From: Erigeron canadensis
Lineage: Eukaryota > Streptophyta > Magnoliopsida > Asterales > Asteraceae
NCBI RefSeq assembly: GCF_010389155.1
Contig: NC_057762.1
Span: forward strand, 29,882,055 to 29,946,054
Direction of reading: 5' to 3'
Length of the DNA: 64,000 nucleotides
Every line of letters begins with the position of its first letter. The first letter of the stretch is position 1. Of this stretch, positions 48,940 to 62,250 are shown piece by piece. Position numbers and translations under genes: made by a program. Below the pieces are notes generated by a model. The model was not told the origin of the DNA and did not search any database. It saw nothing but the letters and a program-made list of their open reading frames with translations.

Positions 48940-49780
48940 TACACTATGTTCTTGAGTTTTTTTAAGAAAAGAAAAGAAAGGAATACAATGGATTATTAAA
49001 TTAGTTGTGTTCTTGAGTTTATTTTTAGGATAGAAATGAAGTGAAATGATATGATTTGAAGGGATAATTTATTTGTTTTTGTTTAAAAAACTTTCTCCCC
49101 ACATTTGGGGTGAATAAATTTATCTTCCAATCTCTTTTTTTCTTTTATAAATTAATTTCAAGAATACGGTGTAACTGTGTAAGGGTCCAACAAATCCATG
49201 TTTGAACATTTTTTGGCCCATGAATGTTCAATATCGTGTATTGGATCATTCTTAGTGGACTCTTGTTTCTTTAACAGCTTTTATTACATTCAACAAAAAA
49301 GATTAGAACAACATGATATAGCTTAATTATTTGTGATCGTTTTCTTTCGTATCTTTTTCTGACCACCCTAGATGTTACATAAATAGAATAATTGGTTTTA
49401 CCTAAGAGCCCAGGATTGATAATAGAAGAAACAAGTGGAGTAAGAGCGAAATAAAGCCAAACGTCAAAGGGCTTCAACATACATGTGAAAGAAAAAAAAC
49501 ACTTTCATGTGATCCCTGCTAGCTTCATATAAACTCAGCCATTTGTTTCTTCAATCCTCCTTTCATTTTTTATATACATTTAAAAAAAAAAAAGAAGTAA
49601 AAGAGCAAGTCGACAACCCAAAAGGACAAAACGACACCGTATACACTTTAATTAGTTCTACCGTAAAGAGATCTGTTAAAAATAGATTTATCGTATTTGG
49701 CGCTAATATTATTTTCTAGAGATCCTCAACCAAATAAACCTCTTCCTTTCAATACACAACACACACACACAGAGTGATAT
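48940..49780. other. Upstream region of the SS1 gene
   Basis: No gene. AT-rich with poly-A near 49580. The frame 49271-49480 (minus) has no recognisable motif. Confidence 0.45.
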
Positions 49781-49915
49781 ATACTTTTCTCTCTCTCTCT
49801 CTCACACACACACATACATTCAACAGTTTCAAGTAAAGGATCTTTACGTCCTCACTTCTTTGAACACTTTATATCAAATCCTAATAATCGTTGTTATCAA
49901 TAGTTGTGAATTGTG
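49781..49915 (+). promoter_or_regulatory. Probable SS1 core promoter and 5' UTR
   Basis: A TATA-like GATATATAC near 49777-49785 precedes a (CT)n/(CA)n stretch at 49790-49815, followed by about 100 nt of leader to the ATG at 49916. Pyrimidine-rich leaders near the start site are common in plant housekeeping genes. Confidence 0.4.
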
Positions 49916-52900
49916 ATGGAGATATTGTTTCAACCATGTCCTAATTTAACGGCCGCGAAATTAGGATTTGATGCACAATTATCTGGTCGGCTGTTTGCAA
50001 TCAACAACAAACGGCGGAGTAGTGCACAAAGGAAATGGTGGCATGGGAAATTGAGATGGAAGTGCAGCAGCACGATGAATATGTCGTCAGGTGATGGTGG
50101 AGGATCGAAAAAGGAAGGAGTGTTATTAGGTGCTGAGAAAGATGAATCTGGCTCTATTGTTGGCTTCAATTTCCTTTCCGCTCCTGCAGGTATATCTATA
50201 TCTATATCTATATAATTCTATTACTACATTATAAAACATTTATTTCCTCCCTTTTTATTCGTTAGTTAAAATACCAATAATATTTCTAATAAATTTAATT
50301 TACAACATCTACCCTTAACTCTGAAATAACGACGCCCTTTTAGTTTTTTACATTAATAACCACACTGCTACCGCCCGACGCTACCACTACTACACCTTAT
50401 CCGTACTTCGTGTGAAATATTATTATATTTTTAGTGTTATTTTTGGGTCATGTGACTTTCAGGTCCCCCTAATTATCTTTCTTAGACAATCTCCAATGGG
50501 GGTGTTCTTAGGTGTCTTTAGGTGCCCTTAGTTGTTCATGGATATCCTTTGGCATTGAAGCTTGTCCAAAGCTAAAGATTTTTTGATGTATGCCCTTACC
50601 TAAGGGCATGCCCTTAGGCTATCTCCAATACTTTTTTGTTTGTTTGTATATAGATGTAAGGAACTAAAGGATATGTAAGGATGTTTGTATGGTTAGAGGT
50701 AAAAGTAAAGGATCTTAAGGATGTGTAAGGATTTTAAGGATTTGTAAGGATATGATGTGGCAGCTCAAGAACGCCTAAGGAAGTCCTTAGCATTGGAGAT
50801 AGCCTTAGTGATATGTCTGGGTTACAGGGTTCAGGACCCTACTCTTCATCTCAAGCTTCACCACTGTATGTATATGTGGGCTAAGTTATATATATATGGT
50901 TATCTATTCCATTGATAGATGTTACTTCAATTAGACAGTGTGTGTGTGTGTGTTTACTAAAAAAACTCAATTTAGATTCATTTTAGTCTTTCTGAATGTG
51001 GAGGGTAGAGTGGTAGATTGGCCGACCACATGATTGGTAATAATGTGTGAAACCATAAAATCCTTTACAGAAATTTCAGGAAGTGTGTAGTTGTTCATCA
51101 TTATATAAAGTTCTTTATAGACGGTATTAGTTGTTCTTTAAGATGAATTTCAGCTATTGATGATGATGATGATGTACAATTAGTTGCCTAATTAAAATGC
51201 TTAAACTCCCAGCTGACACCAAAATCGGCAACTCTCCTGATAATATTTCAAATGATCAAGAAGAAGTCATCGTGGATGATGTCTTAGCAGAGGAAACATC
51301 TACAAAAGTGACCCACAACATTGTTTTTGTTACGTCTGAGGCAGCACCATACTCCAAAACTGGAGGCTTGGGAGACGTTTGTGGCTCTTTGCCCATTGCA
51401 CTTGCAGCACGTGGGCATCGTGTAATGGTTGTTACACCTAGATATTTGTGTGGTGGACCGGCAGATAAGAAGTTTGCTAGTGCTGTTGATCTTGATTGTC
51501 GAATTAAGGTTTCTTGTTCCGGCGGGGTACAGGAGGTTGCATTTTTTCACGAGTATAGAGCAGGTGTTGATTGGGTAAGAAAGTTACCTCAGTTACTTGT
51601 TAGTTTTTTATAAATGACTTTATGTATATAACAAAAAGTAGTGAAATTTCTATTTTAGGTAATCAACTTCGTTTACCCCAGAAGCTATTTAAGTTTTGTA
51701 CAATTTGATCTAAGGTAACTTGATCTGATGACCCGACCATAATATTGATGTGACAATTAATATATTGATAACTTTGATGGCCTTTTGTTCTCTGATGCAT
51801 TGCAACATGGGGACTAGAAATTATTTAACTTGAAAGATCACCTTAAATCAAATTTCTAATTCTTTGAAGGTTTTTAATGCAGTATAAAAAGTTGGTTACC
51901 TGGAAGATAAATTTGACTATATGCAATTTTCCTTCTGTAAACCTTGATCATCTTATGGCAAGTTTCTTTTGGTGATTTTAGGTGTTTGTGGACCACCCTT
52001 CTTTCCACCGTCCTGGAACTCCATATGGTGACGCTTATGGTGCATTTGGTGATAATCAGGTACTAATCGAGGAAGTTACAGTATATGTGGCCAAAGTGAT
52101 GGAGTAGTGGGTCAATGTGTGTTACTATTCTTACATGACAAAAAGGGTAGGGCTTTTTTTTATTTTTATCTCAGACATTTTTTTGTTACCAAAATTTCAG
52201 TCTGTCAAATGTGGTTACAAAATATTCCTTACTCCACATAGATCTCAGCTTGTTTAATCAAGTTAATTCATCTACATTTTTAAGTTATATTTTGTGTGTT
52301 ATCCTATGACATGTTAAATGTTAAACCTAAAGTCCTAAACTCAACCAATTCATTTATAAGTAAACGGGTTGAAGTTGCCACCTCTAGCTATATCGAGTGT
52401 TTATTTATTTTGTTTTAACAATTACTTCCTTTTCTTTTGGAGCAGTTTCGGTTCACCTTACTCTGTCATGCAGCATGTGAGGCTCCTTTAGTACTTCCTT
52501 TGGGAGGGTTTACATATGGTGAAAGATGTTTGTTCCTTGCCAACGATTGGCATGCAGGTCTTGTGCCAGTGTATGTCATTAACTCAATTAATACTCTTGG
52601 TTATTGTTTCTGTATATCCTACTATGCATCATGTTTACAATTCCACCATTATAAAATAAAAAAGAAGCTTTTCTTGCTCTTTTTCTATCCCCCACAGTCT
52701 GACACCTTTGTGTTATGCTTTAGACTATTGGCAGCAAAGTATCGCCCCTATGGAGTTTACAAAGATGCCAGGAGTATTGTTGTGATACATAATCTTGCAC
52801 ACCAGGTAGGTTCCTTCTCTTAATTGTGGAAGCAAATTGTTGGTAGTCACGCAACAACTTCTCAGCAAAAGTTGCCCAAATCTTACACGAAATATCATAC

Positions 52901-55900
52901 TGATGTGTCTCATAAGTGCTCAATAGAAAAACTTGAGTTACCTACCATCTTTATCAATAAGCAAGGATTGGTTACATATTGTATCATGTCATTCTTGTTC
53001 AGGATAATATCGTACCACCAAAAGGTTTTATTGAGTTTGCTATGTAATATTTTGTGGATTTCATCTTAATTTTCCCTCCACCGTGATTGCATGTGGCAGT
53101 TTCAACATATTTAGTTATGGATGGTTGATTGTTATTATGTTTTATCTCTAACGTATCAAACGGGTAAACTAACGGAGATAATTTAGGTCAAAGTTGCCAA
53201 AGTTATTTCTATTGCATAAATATGCTACTATGGTGTAATCATATTATATACTGATTAATTATAATATATCTGGAAAACACTCAAAAGAAATGAAATAAAG
53301 AAAAGAAATGGACAACAAACTATATAAGGTTAACCCAACCAGATCACGCCAAAAGATTACCCTTTTTTACCTTTTACCCGACCTGCCTTATCCACCTGCC
53401 ATCTTTAGCTATGACTAACTGTGGCTCATTATGAAATGCATTTCTTCGCACACCCTCTTGCTAGACTAGTTGAACCCTATTGGGATGCATTAACTTTATG
53501 GTATTCAGGCAAAGGCATTCGCTTGACAAGTTTCTAATTGTTAATATTTTTTTTTTTTTGGGTGATATCATCTTGTAAATCCTGCAGGGAGTTGAGCCTG
53601 CATCAACTTATAACAATTTTGGGCTGCCCCCAGAGTGGTATGGAGCTTTGGGGTGGGTTTTTCCTACTTGGGCAAGAACACATGCTCTTGACACTGGTGA
53701 AGCTGTTAATATTCTAAAAGGTGCACTTGTCACTGCTGACCGGATACTGACAGTTAGCCAGGTAACGTATAGACGAAATTACCCACTTCATGAGGTTTTA
53801 TGATCATTACATATATAACCAAGTATAAGTATATAGGATGTTTATGTGTTTGATTGTTATGATCAGGGCTATTCTTGGGAAATTACAACTCCAGAAGGTG
53901 GAAACGGTTTGGACGAGCTCCTCACTAGTCGAAAAACTGTTGTGAATGGTATGCAGTTTGCAGTCCACATATCATACTAACTTGTCAATAGTGAATGTTT
54001 ATAGTAAAGGCGTAAAGGTGCCAAGACCGTGGTGTCAGGCAGATTGAGTAACAAGTATGGCTGAGATGGATTTTTAAGTAGGCGTCAAACCGGATCCGGT
54101 TGGGTTGATCCCTAACATATTTGCCCATTTCTAAAAGCAATTATAAATAGTTATCCCTCTATTATAACTACAAAAACAACATTGTACATTAATCTCTATC
54201 TAATCTTTGAACAAAACAATTTGGAGATTTTATGCTTGAAAATAGACTTTAGACGAATAATAACCTGTATGAGTTTATGGCCCTCTACTCTTTTTGCTAG
54301 TTATTTTTATGTTTGACCGATACGAGATAAAGCATGATTAAACACAGTATCTATACTCCAGAATAGAGGAGAGGGTCTTGGATGTATGGTTTCAGAACTG
54401 TATGGAGGCTTCTTTTTAAGTGAGGATTCAAGGCATGTCAAGCATAATAACTTTGACCATGCCACGTTAACTTGCCTGCTCACAATTTCACCTTGTTTTC
54501 ACTCTTTTTACTTTGATCATATGTGTGAGCGATATCATTATATGGTTGTGTAGGGATCACAAATGGTATTGACACGACCGAATGGAATCCCTCTCTAGAT
54601 GAGCACATTCCTTCGCATTACTCTATGGATGATCTTTCAGGAAAGGTTGTTATCTCTTCTTTTCCTTTACTTCAACAGAAGGGGGTGGTATCAATGAACT
54701 GACATATAAACACCGTAAGGGAAAAGGCTATATATTGCCACTTAAGGTCAAGCTAAAAAAGGTCTCCCAACCCATATGCATAAAAAGATAACACTTGATA
54801 AATAACAAATGGAAATAGTTAATAGCTAATGGCAAGCTAACAATCTTTGTTCATTTTCTCATATATAACTAATGCTCTAACTGTGATCATAAAAAAGATA
54901 TTATTATCACAATATTAATCTAAATCTTTTATTTAGTCGATTTAACAGGTTGTATGCTTTAAGAAATGACTTTGGATGACTTTCAAACCATTTGACTACT
55001 TGACATGTTCCCCCTTTTTTACCCGTTTACAAGTAAATACCTCTAGAAATAGTTAATACTTAAAAAAACATCCATCTGTGATATGCAGATCGAATGCAAG
55101 ATTGCTCTTCAAAAGGAATTAGGTTTACCAGTTCGGCCAGATGTCCCATTGGTAAGATTTATACCCATTGTGTATTTTGACAAAATACAACACAAGTTGC
55201 AGAATTTAACACTTTTTACAGATAGGATTTATTGGGAGGTTGGACTACCAAAAAGGAATTGATATAATTCTCTCAGGTACTCCAGACCTGTTGCAAGATG
55301 ATGTTCAGTTTGTAAGTCTCTTACAGTCTTACTTAAAGGTAGCACTTGTTAAGAATTGAATCCCATATGAGCAAAAATCGAAACTGTTTCAGATAATGCT
55401 TGGGTCTGGAGAAAAACAATATGAAGAGTGGATGAGAGCCACTGAAGCAACATTCAAAGATAAATTCCGTGGATGGGTTGGGTTTAATGTTCCCATTTCT
55501 CACCGGATAACAGCAGGGTAAATCTCACGAGTTTATGTTCAAGAAAATTCATGATCAGAGATCGGAAAATGTGTGGGTCAGGCGGGTTATGTAATACATA
55601 AAATGGGCAACTTTGTGCTTGTGATATGGGTTGGGTTTGGTTGACCCACATATACCTTTGCGTTCTTTAGAAAGGACATTTATGCATATTTAATGAGTAG
55701 ATTGATTGCAAAAACTTTGTTATTTTTATATTTATTATAAATACTATTTTGAAATTACAATGATAATCTAAATTTTTTGATGGAAGGATCTAAGGGGTTA
55801 GATGTACGAAAATCCACTTTGGTGACTTTTGACTTGTTTCACCCATTCTCTTGACTAGTTCTTTTTCAGTTTGACCTGATTTGAGATATAATATACCCCA

Positions 55901-56966
55901 AGTTTACCTCAGCCATAAGTAAATGGGTCGACCTGCCATTTCTTCTAAAAGGACAAGGCTCACATTAATTTTACTCGATATGCAGATGTGATATTCTACT
56001 AATGCCCTCAAGGTTTGAGCCATGTGGTCTAAATCAGCTGTATGCTATGAGATATGGAACTATACCAGTAGTCCATGGAACTGGAGGACTTGGAGTGAGT
56101 TAAAAATTTAAAATCAAGTTTATGTATGTTGTTAAAATTTCTTTCTAAAGACTACAGAAGCTGACTTTCTGTTATCCAGGACACTGTGAAGACTTTCAAT
56201 CCATTTGCTAATGAAGGCAGAGGTGAAGGTACCGGGTATGTAATTGCTTAAAAAGACCATGTAGGAGGACGAAACAAGTTAAAGAAACCAGCAGATTCAT
56301 TAACACGAAATATTTTCGGTCTTGTTCTTGCATTAATTTACATTGTCTTAACAGGTGGGCTTTCAAACCATTGACAAGAGAAAGCATGTTGGATGTAAGT
56401 ACCGTCAAACTCCAAACAGTATGCTGGATGTCTTTCAAGTCATTCTGAATACGGTATCACTAAGAGGCTAAGAGCTAGATTTGGAAATGTCGACCCAATT
56501 ACTTAATATATGGGCCAATTTGGGCTATGTTTTATCTCTAACGGGTTAAAGAGATGTAAGAAAAACAGACTAGCTAAAGAAGAAATGGGTCCAAAACAAA
56601 AGTCACCTCAAGTGTATTTCTTAAGCACATTACCTCCTAAATCATTTTACTAAAAATACATTATCGTTAAGATAATGTTATTTTATAAATGTTGGCTCAC
56701 TAAATTAGTATAGAAACTCCTACAATTTAAGACAAAAAGTGTTTAGGGCAAGCTTAACCCAACCTACTTACATGAAGCTTAAAACTATAATATGGTGGAT
56801 CTTGCAGGCACTGCGGGTTGCTATAGAGACTTACAGGAAACACAAACCTTCTTGGGCTGGGTTGATGAAGAGAGGAATGGAAAGGGATTACTCATGGAAT
56901 AATGCTGCAGTCCAGTATGAGGAAATTTTTGAATGGGTTTTCATTGATCCTCCTTATGTCGGCTGA
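49916..56966 (+). CDS. SS1: Soluble starch synthase I, chloroplastic
   Basis: Fifteen exons give 636 aa: 49916-50189, 51213-51574, 51982-52059, 52446-52570, 52724-52805, 53588-53761, 53867-53948, 54554-54645, 55089-55151, 55222-55311, 55393-55517, 55986-56094, 56180-56235, 56355-56394 and 56808-56966. All introns are GT-AG and phases agree. The enzyme transfers glucose from ADP-glucose to short glucan chains of amylopectin in plastids (GT5 family). The first 90 or so residues, rich in Ser, Arg and Lys, form a transit peptide. The GT5 domain starts around 126 with [20 protein letters not shown], whose Lys140 in KTGGL contacts ADP-glucose. Further on are [19 protein letters not shown] (450-458) and [15 protein letters not shown] (from 526), which carries the conserved catalytic Glu. 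The C terminus [10 protein letters not shown] is typical of SSI. Intron 1 (about 1 kb) hosts a Tourist-like MITE. Every catalytic motif is intact. Confidence 0.97.
50617..50804. mobile_element. Tourist-like (PIF/Harbinger) MITE in SS1 intron 1
   Basis: The 188-bp element has ends GGCTATCTCCAAT and ATTGGAGATAGCC, flanked by the 3-bp duplication TTA at 50614-50616 and 50805-50807. The TTA duplication is the mark of PIF/Harbinger MITEs. The interior has AAGGATNTGTAAGGAT repeats. A related, incomplete copy (ACAATCTCCAATGGGGG from about 50484) abuts it on the left. Confidence 0.75.
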
Positions 56967-59900
56967 TTAATATGGAATTTTGAGATATCCAAGGAGTTAC
57001 AGTCGAGGAAGTAGATACTTGATAGGTCAACTACAAGGATCTTTATTCTGCAGAGTTCCATACATGGTTGCAACCAATCTGATTCAGTCTGCTGGATATA
57101 GTTCTACATGAGGATCTAGTCAGGTTCTAAACAACATTGCATCATGATAGCAAGTTCTGGAGTGCCAGTCTGTTCTCAGTCGGTGGGTGCCTTCCATATA
57201 ACTGGAGTGTATTATATTAAAGAGATAGGTTCTAATAACATTCTTATTGACCATATCTTAGAGGAATATACAGATTTTGTTACATAAATAAGCTTGTAAT
57301 AAATTACTCAAGTATGTTCATGGAAACTTGGTCCAATTTGACAAAACAATTAGAGGTGGCAAAATCAACAGGTTGGGTAAACAAGCTTTCTTAGTACGTG
57401 ATAGGTTAGGTTAACCTGCAGACATTTTTATTTTGTCTTTTTTCGTATTAACAGTTAATGTTACTATATTACAAAAACTACATTATGACTATAATAACTC
57501 TTACGAATATAGTAAAATAAAACAATTACAAGCTTTGACTCTGCAGCACGTTGGAGCTTAAACGGCTGAGATAGTGCACAAACATTTTGTTTAAGGTAGA
57601 AATAAAATCAGCATGGCTTGGAAGCAATTTATTTTCAATATTCAAGCTAAACAGCTAGTTTGAACTTTGATTTAGAGGTGGAAAAAGTGGTGTGCGGCTG
57701 GAGCTGGTAACGAGTCAAAATGGGTTGTGTTGCAATCAATGGTTGATTTGTACATGTCCTAACAGGTCATATTGGGTTGCCACATAACACTTCGTCTAGA
57801 AATTTTGTTTTATTTATGAATTAATATGGTAAGAAATTTCAGTTCACAACTTGCATGTAAGAAGTTTCAATTCACAATTATTGCAGTTACGGAGTATTTG
57901 AATTCTGATACAACTGTAGATCGGTGATGTGGCACCAGTATGATGATATGGCATAACACATGACAACTTGTATAGCTACCATATCAGCAAAAATCTTACA
58001 AAAAAGGAAAGTTTACTGGTATGTGACGAAGAGGTCATCAAATACATATAGTATCACTCAGTTTAAAGTTTGGCACCTTAGAAGATTTAATTTAAACTTC
58101 AATGCTCACAGAACGAGGATTAATTGTTGGGTACATTTAGCTGTACTTTGCCCTCAAAAGTATGGCGGAAAAATTGATAACAGAAACTTCATAGAAAGGT
58201 CTACAAACAGATATAAGCTGAAGCCGAGAGTCTTGAAACTTTACAAAATCAATTCTTAGTTTTTAGTTTGTATAAGGAACAAGTTTGATCATCTAATAGG
58301 CCGAACTGTATAGTATCTGCGTATGTGGTCTGTGGTGGCTGCAATTATACCAATGGGCAAGGTAAAGGCTATACTTTCAATTTGTTTATAAATGATTTTA
58401 AATATTAAATTTATAAGCAAATTATTAATAGTAATTTATAACGAGTATGACAATACTTGATCAAACAATATCATAATAATGGCCCAATAGACCATATATG
58501 GTTTCTCTGATGAAAACGACTAACTTTTATGTTTGAAAAATTGATAAAGTTAGGTAAACATGAGAAAAGATAAATCATGTAACATTATGGGTAAATGATT
58601 TAGGGAAGAATTGGTGCTGCCATCGGTTTGATACCGGTATCTAATACCAAAAGCTCACCCGTCTCGGCTCGATGAGTAGAAACAAGTTGAATTAGAAGCA
58701 ATTAACATAAATGTTTTATATTATTGGTTCTAGTTGAGCTAGTCTTATCAACTTGTTATGAACTCATTCAATTAGACACTTTTGTCACCCAATACTAATG
58801 GTGTAGTTAAGTCGAATAAAAGAAACATAAATAAATGATCAGTTAAAGTTAAGGCTGTATCGAACCTATAATTAATGAAATGGCCTCCTTCCACATGCTA
58901 GGAGCTAATGTCATTCATGTTACATTTAAGAAGAAAATTTTAATACTTTGAACAAAAGGGTGTGGTCCGTGCCAATGTGCCATAGTATATGTTGAATTGT
59001 TGATGGATGGATGCACCAATCGATAGTAATGTTTACACATAGATTATCTTCTTTTTCAATTTTTTAAGCATTTTAGTTTTGATAAATATTACTCTAACTC
59101 AAATTAGCTTTCTAATTAAAAAGAGGAAATGTCTAAATGGATTACATGTGACAATATAAGTTAACTCTAAAATTTAAAATTTTAAAGTTCACTAATTATC
59201 TTAATCTTATTATAGTAACAGAAAATTATATTTTCCCTTTGTTTCATCAATTTTCCTAAACTAGCATAGTACTAGCAGCGAGATTAAATTTTTTCTTTTA
59301 TGGTGTTCAATGATTTTTAATATAGTGATTGTTTCAATTCCGTTGGTAGTCTAATAGCATAGAAGTTTAAGCGAGGCATGCAACTTTCTAAGATAAAAAA
59401 ATGTTTCAATGATATCGTTTATTAATAAGTTAACCTTAAAATAGGAATCTTTTATATTGTTTTTTATGTGTATTATAATAAGAAGTAATATAAAAATAAA
59501 AATAATGTATAAGCAGAGGTAAAATTAACTGATGCCAATTATTTTTAAAAACTGCGTAGGACCAAAGGAATTAAGCAATATAATCATATCCATGAGGACC
59601 ATGACATTGTACTTGAAAGATTTTAGCGTACACGAAATTTTTGTTGTTAAATATTTTTTTTTGTACCATAACTATGGCTTTCATGTCAATTTCACCTACA
59701 ATGCATATCGCGTTTTATTAATTTATTGCAAACACTGTACTTCTATCGGTGTGCATATATCAATCTACCTGATCGACTATATATTCTTCACCATTTATAT
59801 CATTAAAAAAATCCAACTATAAAAACACAAACGAGAAATAGATTGAGAGAAAGTAATGTGAGATCGATAGTTTTGGTTCATATTCGTTTATTGTATTTTA

Positions 59901-60334
59901 AATTTCGTAATTCTTTTTCTTTTAATTTAGTCTTTATTATCATCTAATTATTAGCTCATTGGTTACAATGTATAACGCATAATCCATATATATGAACATC
60001 TCTAATATTTTTATTACTAATCCTAGTATATACGGTAGCTATAGAAATTATATCATAAATAAATTCAAATATGTCTCATACATTATTCGTGAGTATAAAA
60101 TAGATTGTGATTAACGTAAATCGATGATTGATGTTAAATTATAATAAACAATAATCATAAATATAATATATGTTTAATTAGTGTTTTAGATTTACCTTTT
60201 TAGAACTACAAAAAATCGGAACTTGTAAACATAATTAATAATGACAAATAGCTTATTATATAATTTTTAAGTATTTATGTTAATAACTTATTATATAATT
60301 TTGTACAACCGTGTATTTGACACGGGTCTAAAAT
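56967..60334. other. Intergenic downstream of SS1
   Basis: Contains the SS1 3' UTR, GAGGTGGCAAAA-type MITE fragments near 57350 and 57670, and AT-rich sequence. The open frames at 57960-58259 and 59532-59822 have no motif or splice context and are not called. A phrase CTAGCATAGTACTAGCAGCG near 59262 resembles the terminus of the Helitron family. Confidence 0.45.
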
Positions 60335-60338
60335 CTAG
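60300..60338 (+). mobile_element. Helitron 3' terminus
   Basis: A hairpin CCGTGT..ACACGG (60309-60324) is followed by GTCTAAAATCTAG and a T, the standard Helitron 3' end. The matching 5' TC end upstream was not located, so only the terminus is annotated. Confidence 0.6.
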
Positions 60339-60409
60339 TAACTTATTATAATGAATATAAGTAATTGTATGTAGTTGAAGAATTGAGGGGAAAAAAGACA
60401 CAATTTGCT

Positions 60410-60660
60410 AATAAGAAAACGATCAATCAAATAAGGTTATAATATTTTTTGTATTAATAAGGCAAGAGTTAGAGTTTAATTTTAATTATAATAAGGAAAT
60501 TGAATTTATATACAACTAAAAAAACTACTTCAACAAAATAAGGTTATAATATCTTTTGTATTAATAAGGCAAGAATTAGAGTTTAATCTTAATTAAGTCT
60601 AATAAGTAAATTGAATTTATATACAACTAAAAAAGCTACTTCAACAAAATAAATAAATTA
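60410..60660. repeat. Direct repeat pair of about 110 bp
   Basis: The phrase AAATAAGGTTATAATATnTTT through TTGAATTTATATACAACTAA, with AGCTACTTCAACAAAATAA in the second, occurs at about 60430-60535 and 60535-60655. Tandem duplication, no function apparent. Confidence 0.7.
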
Positions 60661-60755
60661 AAAAGACACGTATCGATTACGCCACGTGTTGTTTCAAGAA
60701 TATGTTAATCATTTTTTAGTTTATTGGTAGACTATTGTATATATATATATATATA

Positions 60756-61453
60756 CTAGGTATTTTACCCGCACGATGTGCGACAAGAAAAAGAATTGTT
60801 TAATATATACATGGAAAAAGGTTTTTTAGGGAAAAAATATAGGGTTAAGTGCGCCGGAATACAACTATGGCTGAAACGTTATATGTGCACAATTTCAAGT
60901 TGACCTTTATTGTATACGTGGACTTCCAAAAAGAATGATAAATCTTTTTCAGATTCATTAATAAAACTTACAAACTTATTTTTTTATTTATATATATATA
61001 TATTTTTGTAAAACTAAGTCATTGAATTGAAAGGATGGAAAGAACTCACATTGTTTTGGATGAATTAGAATGAAAACTCATTGTGTTGGACAGATTTTTC
61101 ATAATAGACATGAAAGATATTGAAGAAAATTGCTAAACTAAAAAGATAAATAAATATATACACTCAAGATTTATAATATATGTAACTATCTTTGCCTACA
61201 AAATTTGAATCTAATATTATTATTTTTATACGGGATATGAGATTTAATGATAAATAATTGGATGCAATATATTGATGTCTTTGTATATGTTGTTTTTTTT
61301 TAAATTTAATATTTATTTAATAGAAAAATATTGTTAAAAACATATGGAGATGTCATGTAGATAAAATCCAACGTAAGAACTTTTTAACATAAATTTGGCT
61401 TTAAAGATAATTTTAAAAGGCTTGAATTACTATTCTTTTAATAATTATATAGA
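60756..61453 (-). mobile_element. Non-autonomous Helitron, 698 bp
   Basis: On minus it begins TCTATATAATTATTAAAAG and ends with a hairpin segment (CGCACATCGTGCGGG) followed by TAAAATACCTAG. It sits between A (61454 on plus is T) and T (60755 on plus is A), the Helitron target rule. The interior has no helicase or Rep frame. Confidence 0.65.
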
Positions 61454-62250
61454 TATATATAGTTTGACTTAATTTGACGGTCAAGAATTTACTGACTTTT
61501 TCTAAACTATTATCTCATATACGTCTAGAAAAAAAATTAATAATAAGTAAATCCTAAAATAAAATTAAAAAAACACAAATTTTTTTAATTATGTTCAACG
61601 AATAAAAGCCCAATTACCCAGGTAACCCAATGCTTCTCATCAATGAATAAAAGCCCAATTACGAACAAAATATAATAATTTTTTTCTAATATTCAACAAG
61701 CCGAGCCGAGCCTGATCCTTTTAATGGCAGTGCTTGAACCTTGATGTTTAAACTCAAGCTCAGATCGTGGTGTATTAAGAAAGACCGGGCCCAACTCGAG
61801 ATCGGCTCTTTGTCATAAAAAAAAAACTAAACGAATTCGAGCTTAACTCGTTTACACCCTTAATAAAAAACGACATTTCTGCCCGCAAACGCAAACGCAA
61901 ACAACGCTTAGTAGTGAAGCCCACCAGCTTTATTCGAGAAAAAACCCCACATATAGCAAAGTGAAAATTGAATATTCGTTGTGAGTAAAATCTGAATCAT
62001 CACTCGCTAAATGTGGATTATTGGCTATAATAAAGTTCAAATCATTTATGGATTTTACCTAATAAAAAATTAATATATATATATATACACATTTGTCTCG
62101 TGCAAATAAAATACTCGATCAACATAGTAGTTGTAGGAGTGCATATGTAGCTTAATTGCTAGTAGTATAAAAGTATGAAGGGTGAGGTGTTATTGTTTTC
62201 ATGTGAAATTGAAGGTTTATAGTAAGTAAGGAGCGTTTATAACATTCAAT
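61454..62250. other. Upstream region of the MEE47-like gene with a MITE fragment
   Basis: Around 61690-61862 a fragment with GCCGAGCCGAGCC, CTCGAGATCGGC and the terminal CGTTTACACCCTTA matches the right end of the TCGAG-rich hAT MITE at 21451-21926. The rest, to the start codon, is probably promoter and leader. No TATA box is certain; TATATATATATA lies near 62073-62086. Confidence 0.45.

Noticed and set aside
51197..51613. Alternative SS1 start at ATG 51197
   Set aside because: The ATG is in intron 1 just before the acceptor at 51213; the transit peptide exon 49916-50189 joins in phase, so 51197 is intronic.
57960..58259. 99-codon plus-strand frame
   Set aside because: No motif, no promoter or splice context, and ordinary AT-rich composition downstream of SS1.
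59532..59822. 96-codon plus-strand frame with hydrophobic stretches
   Set aside because: Hydrophobicity follows from AT-rich codons (Phe, Ile, Tyr, Leu); no family recognised.
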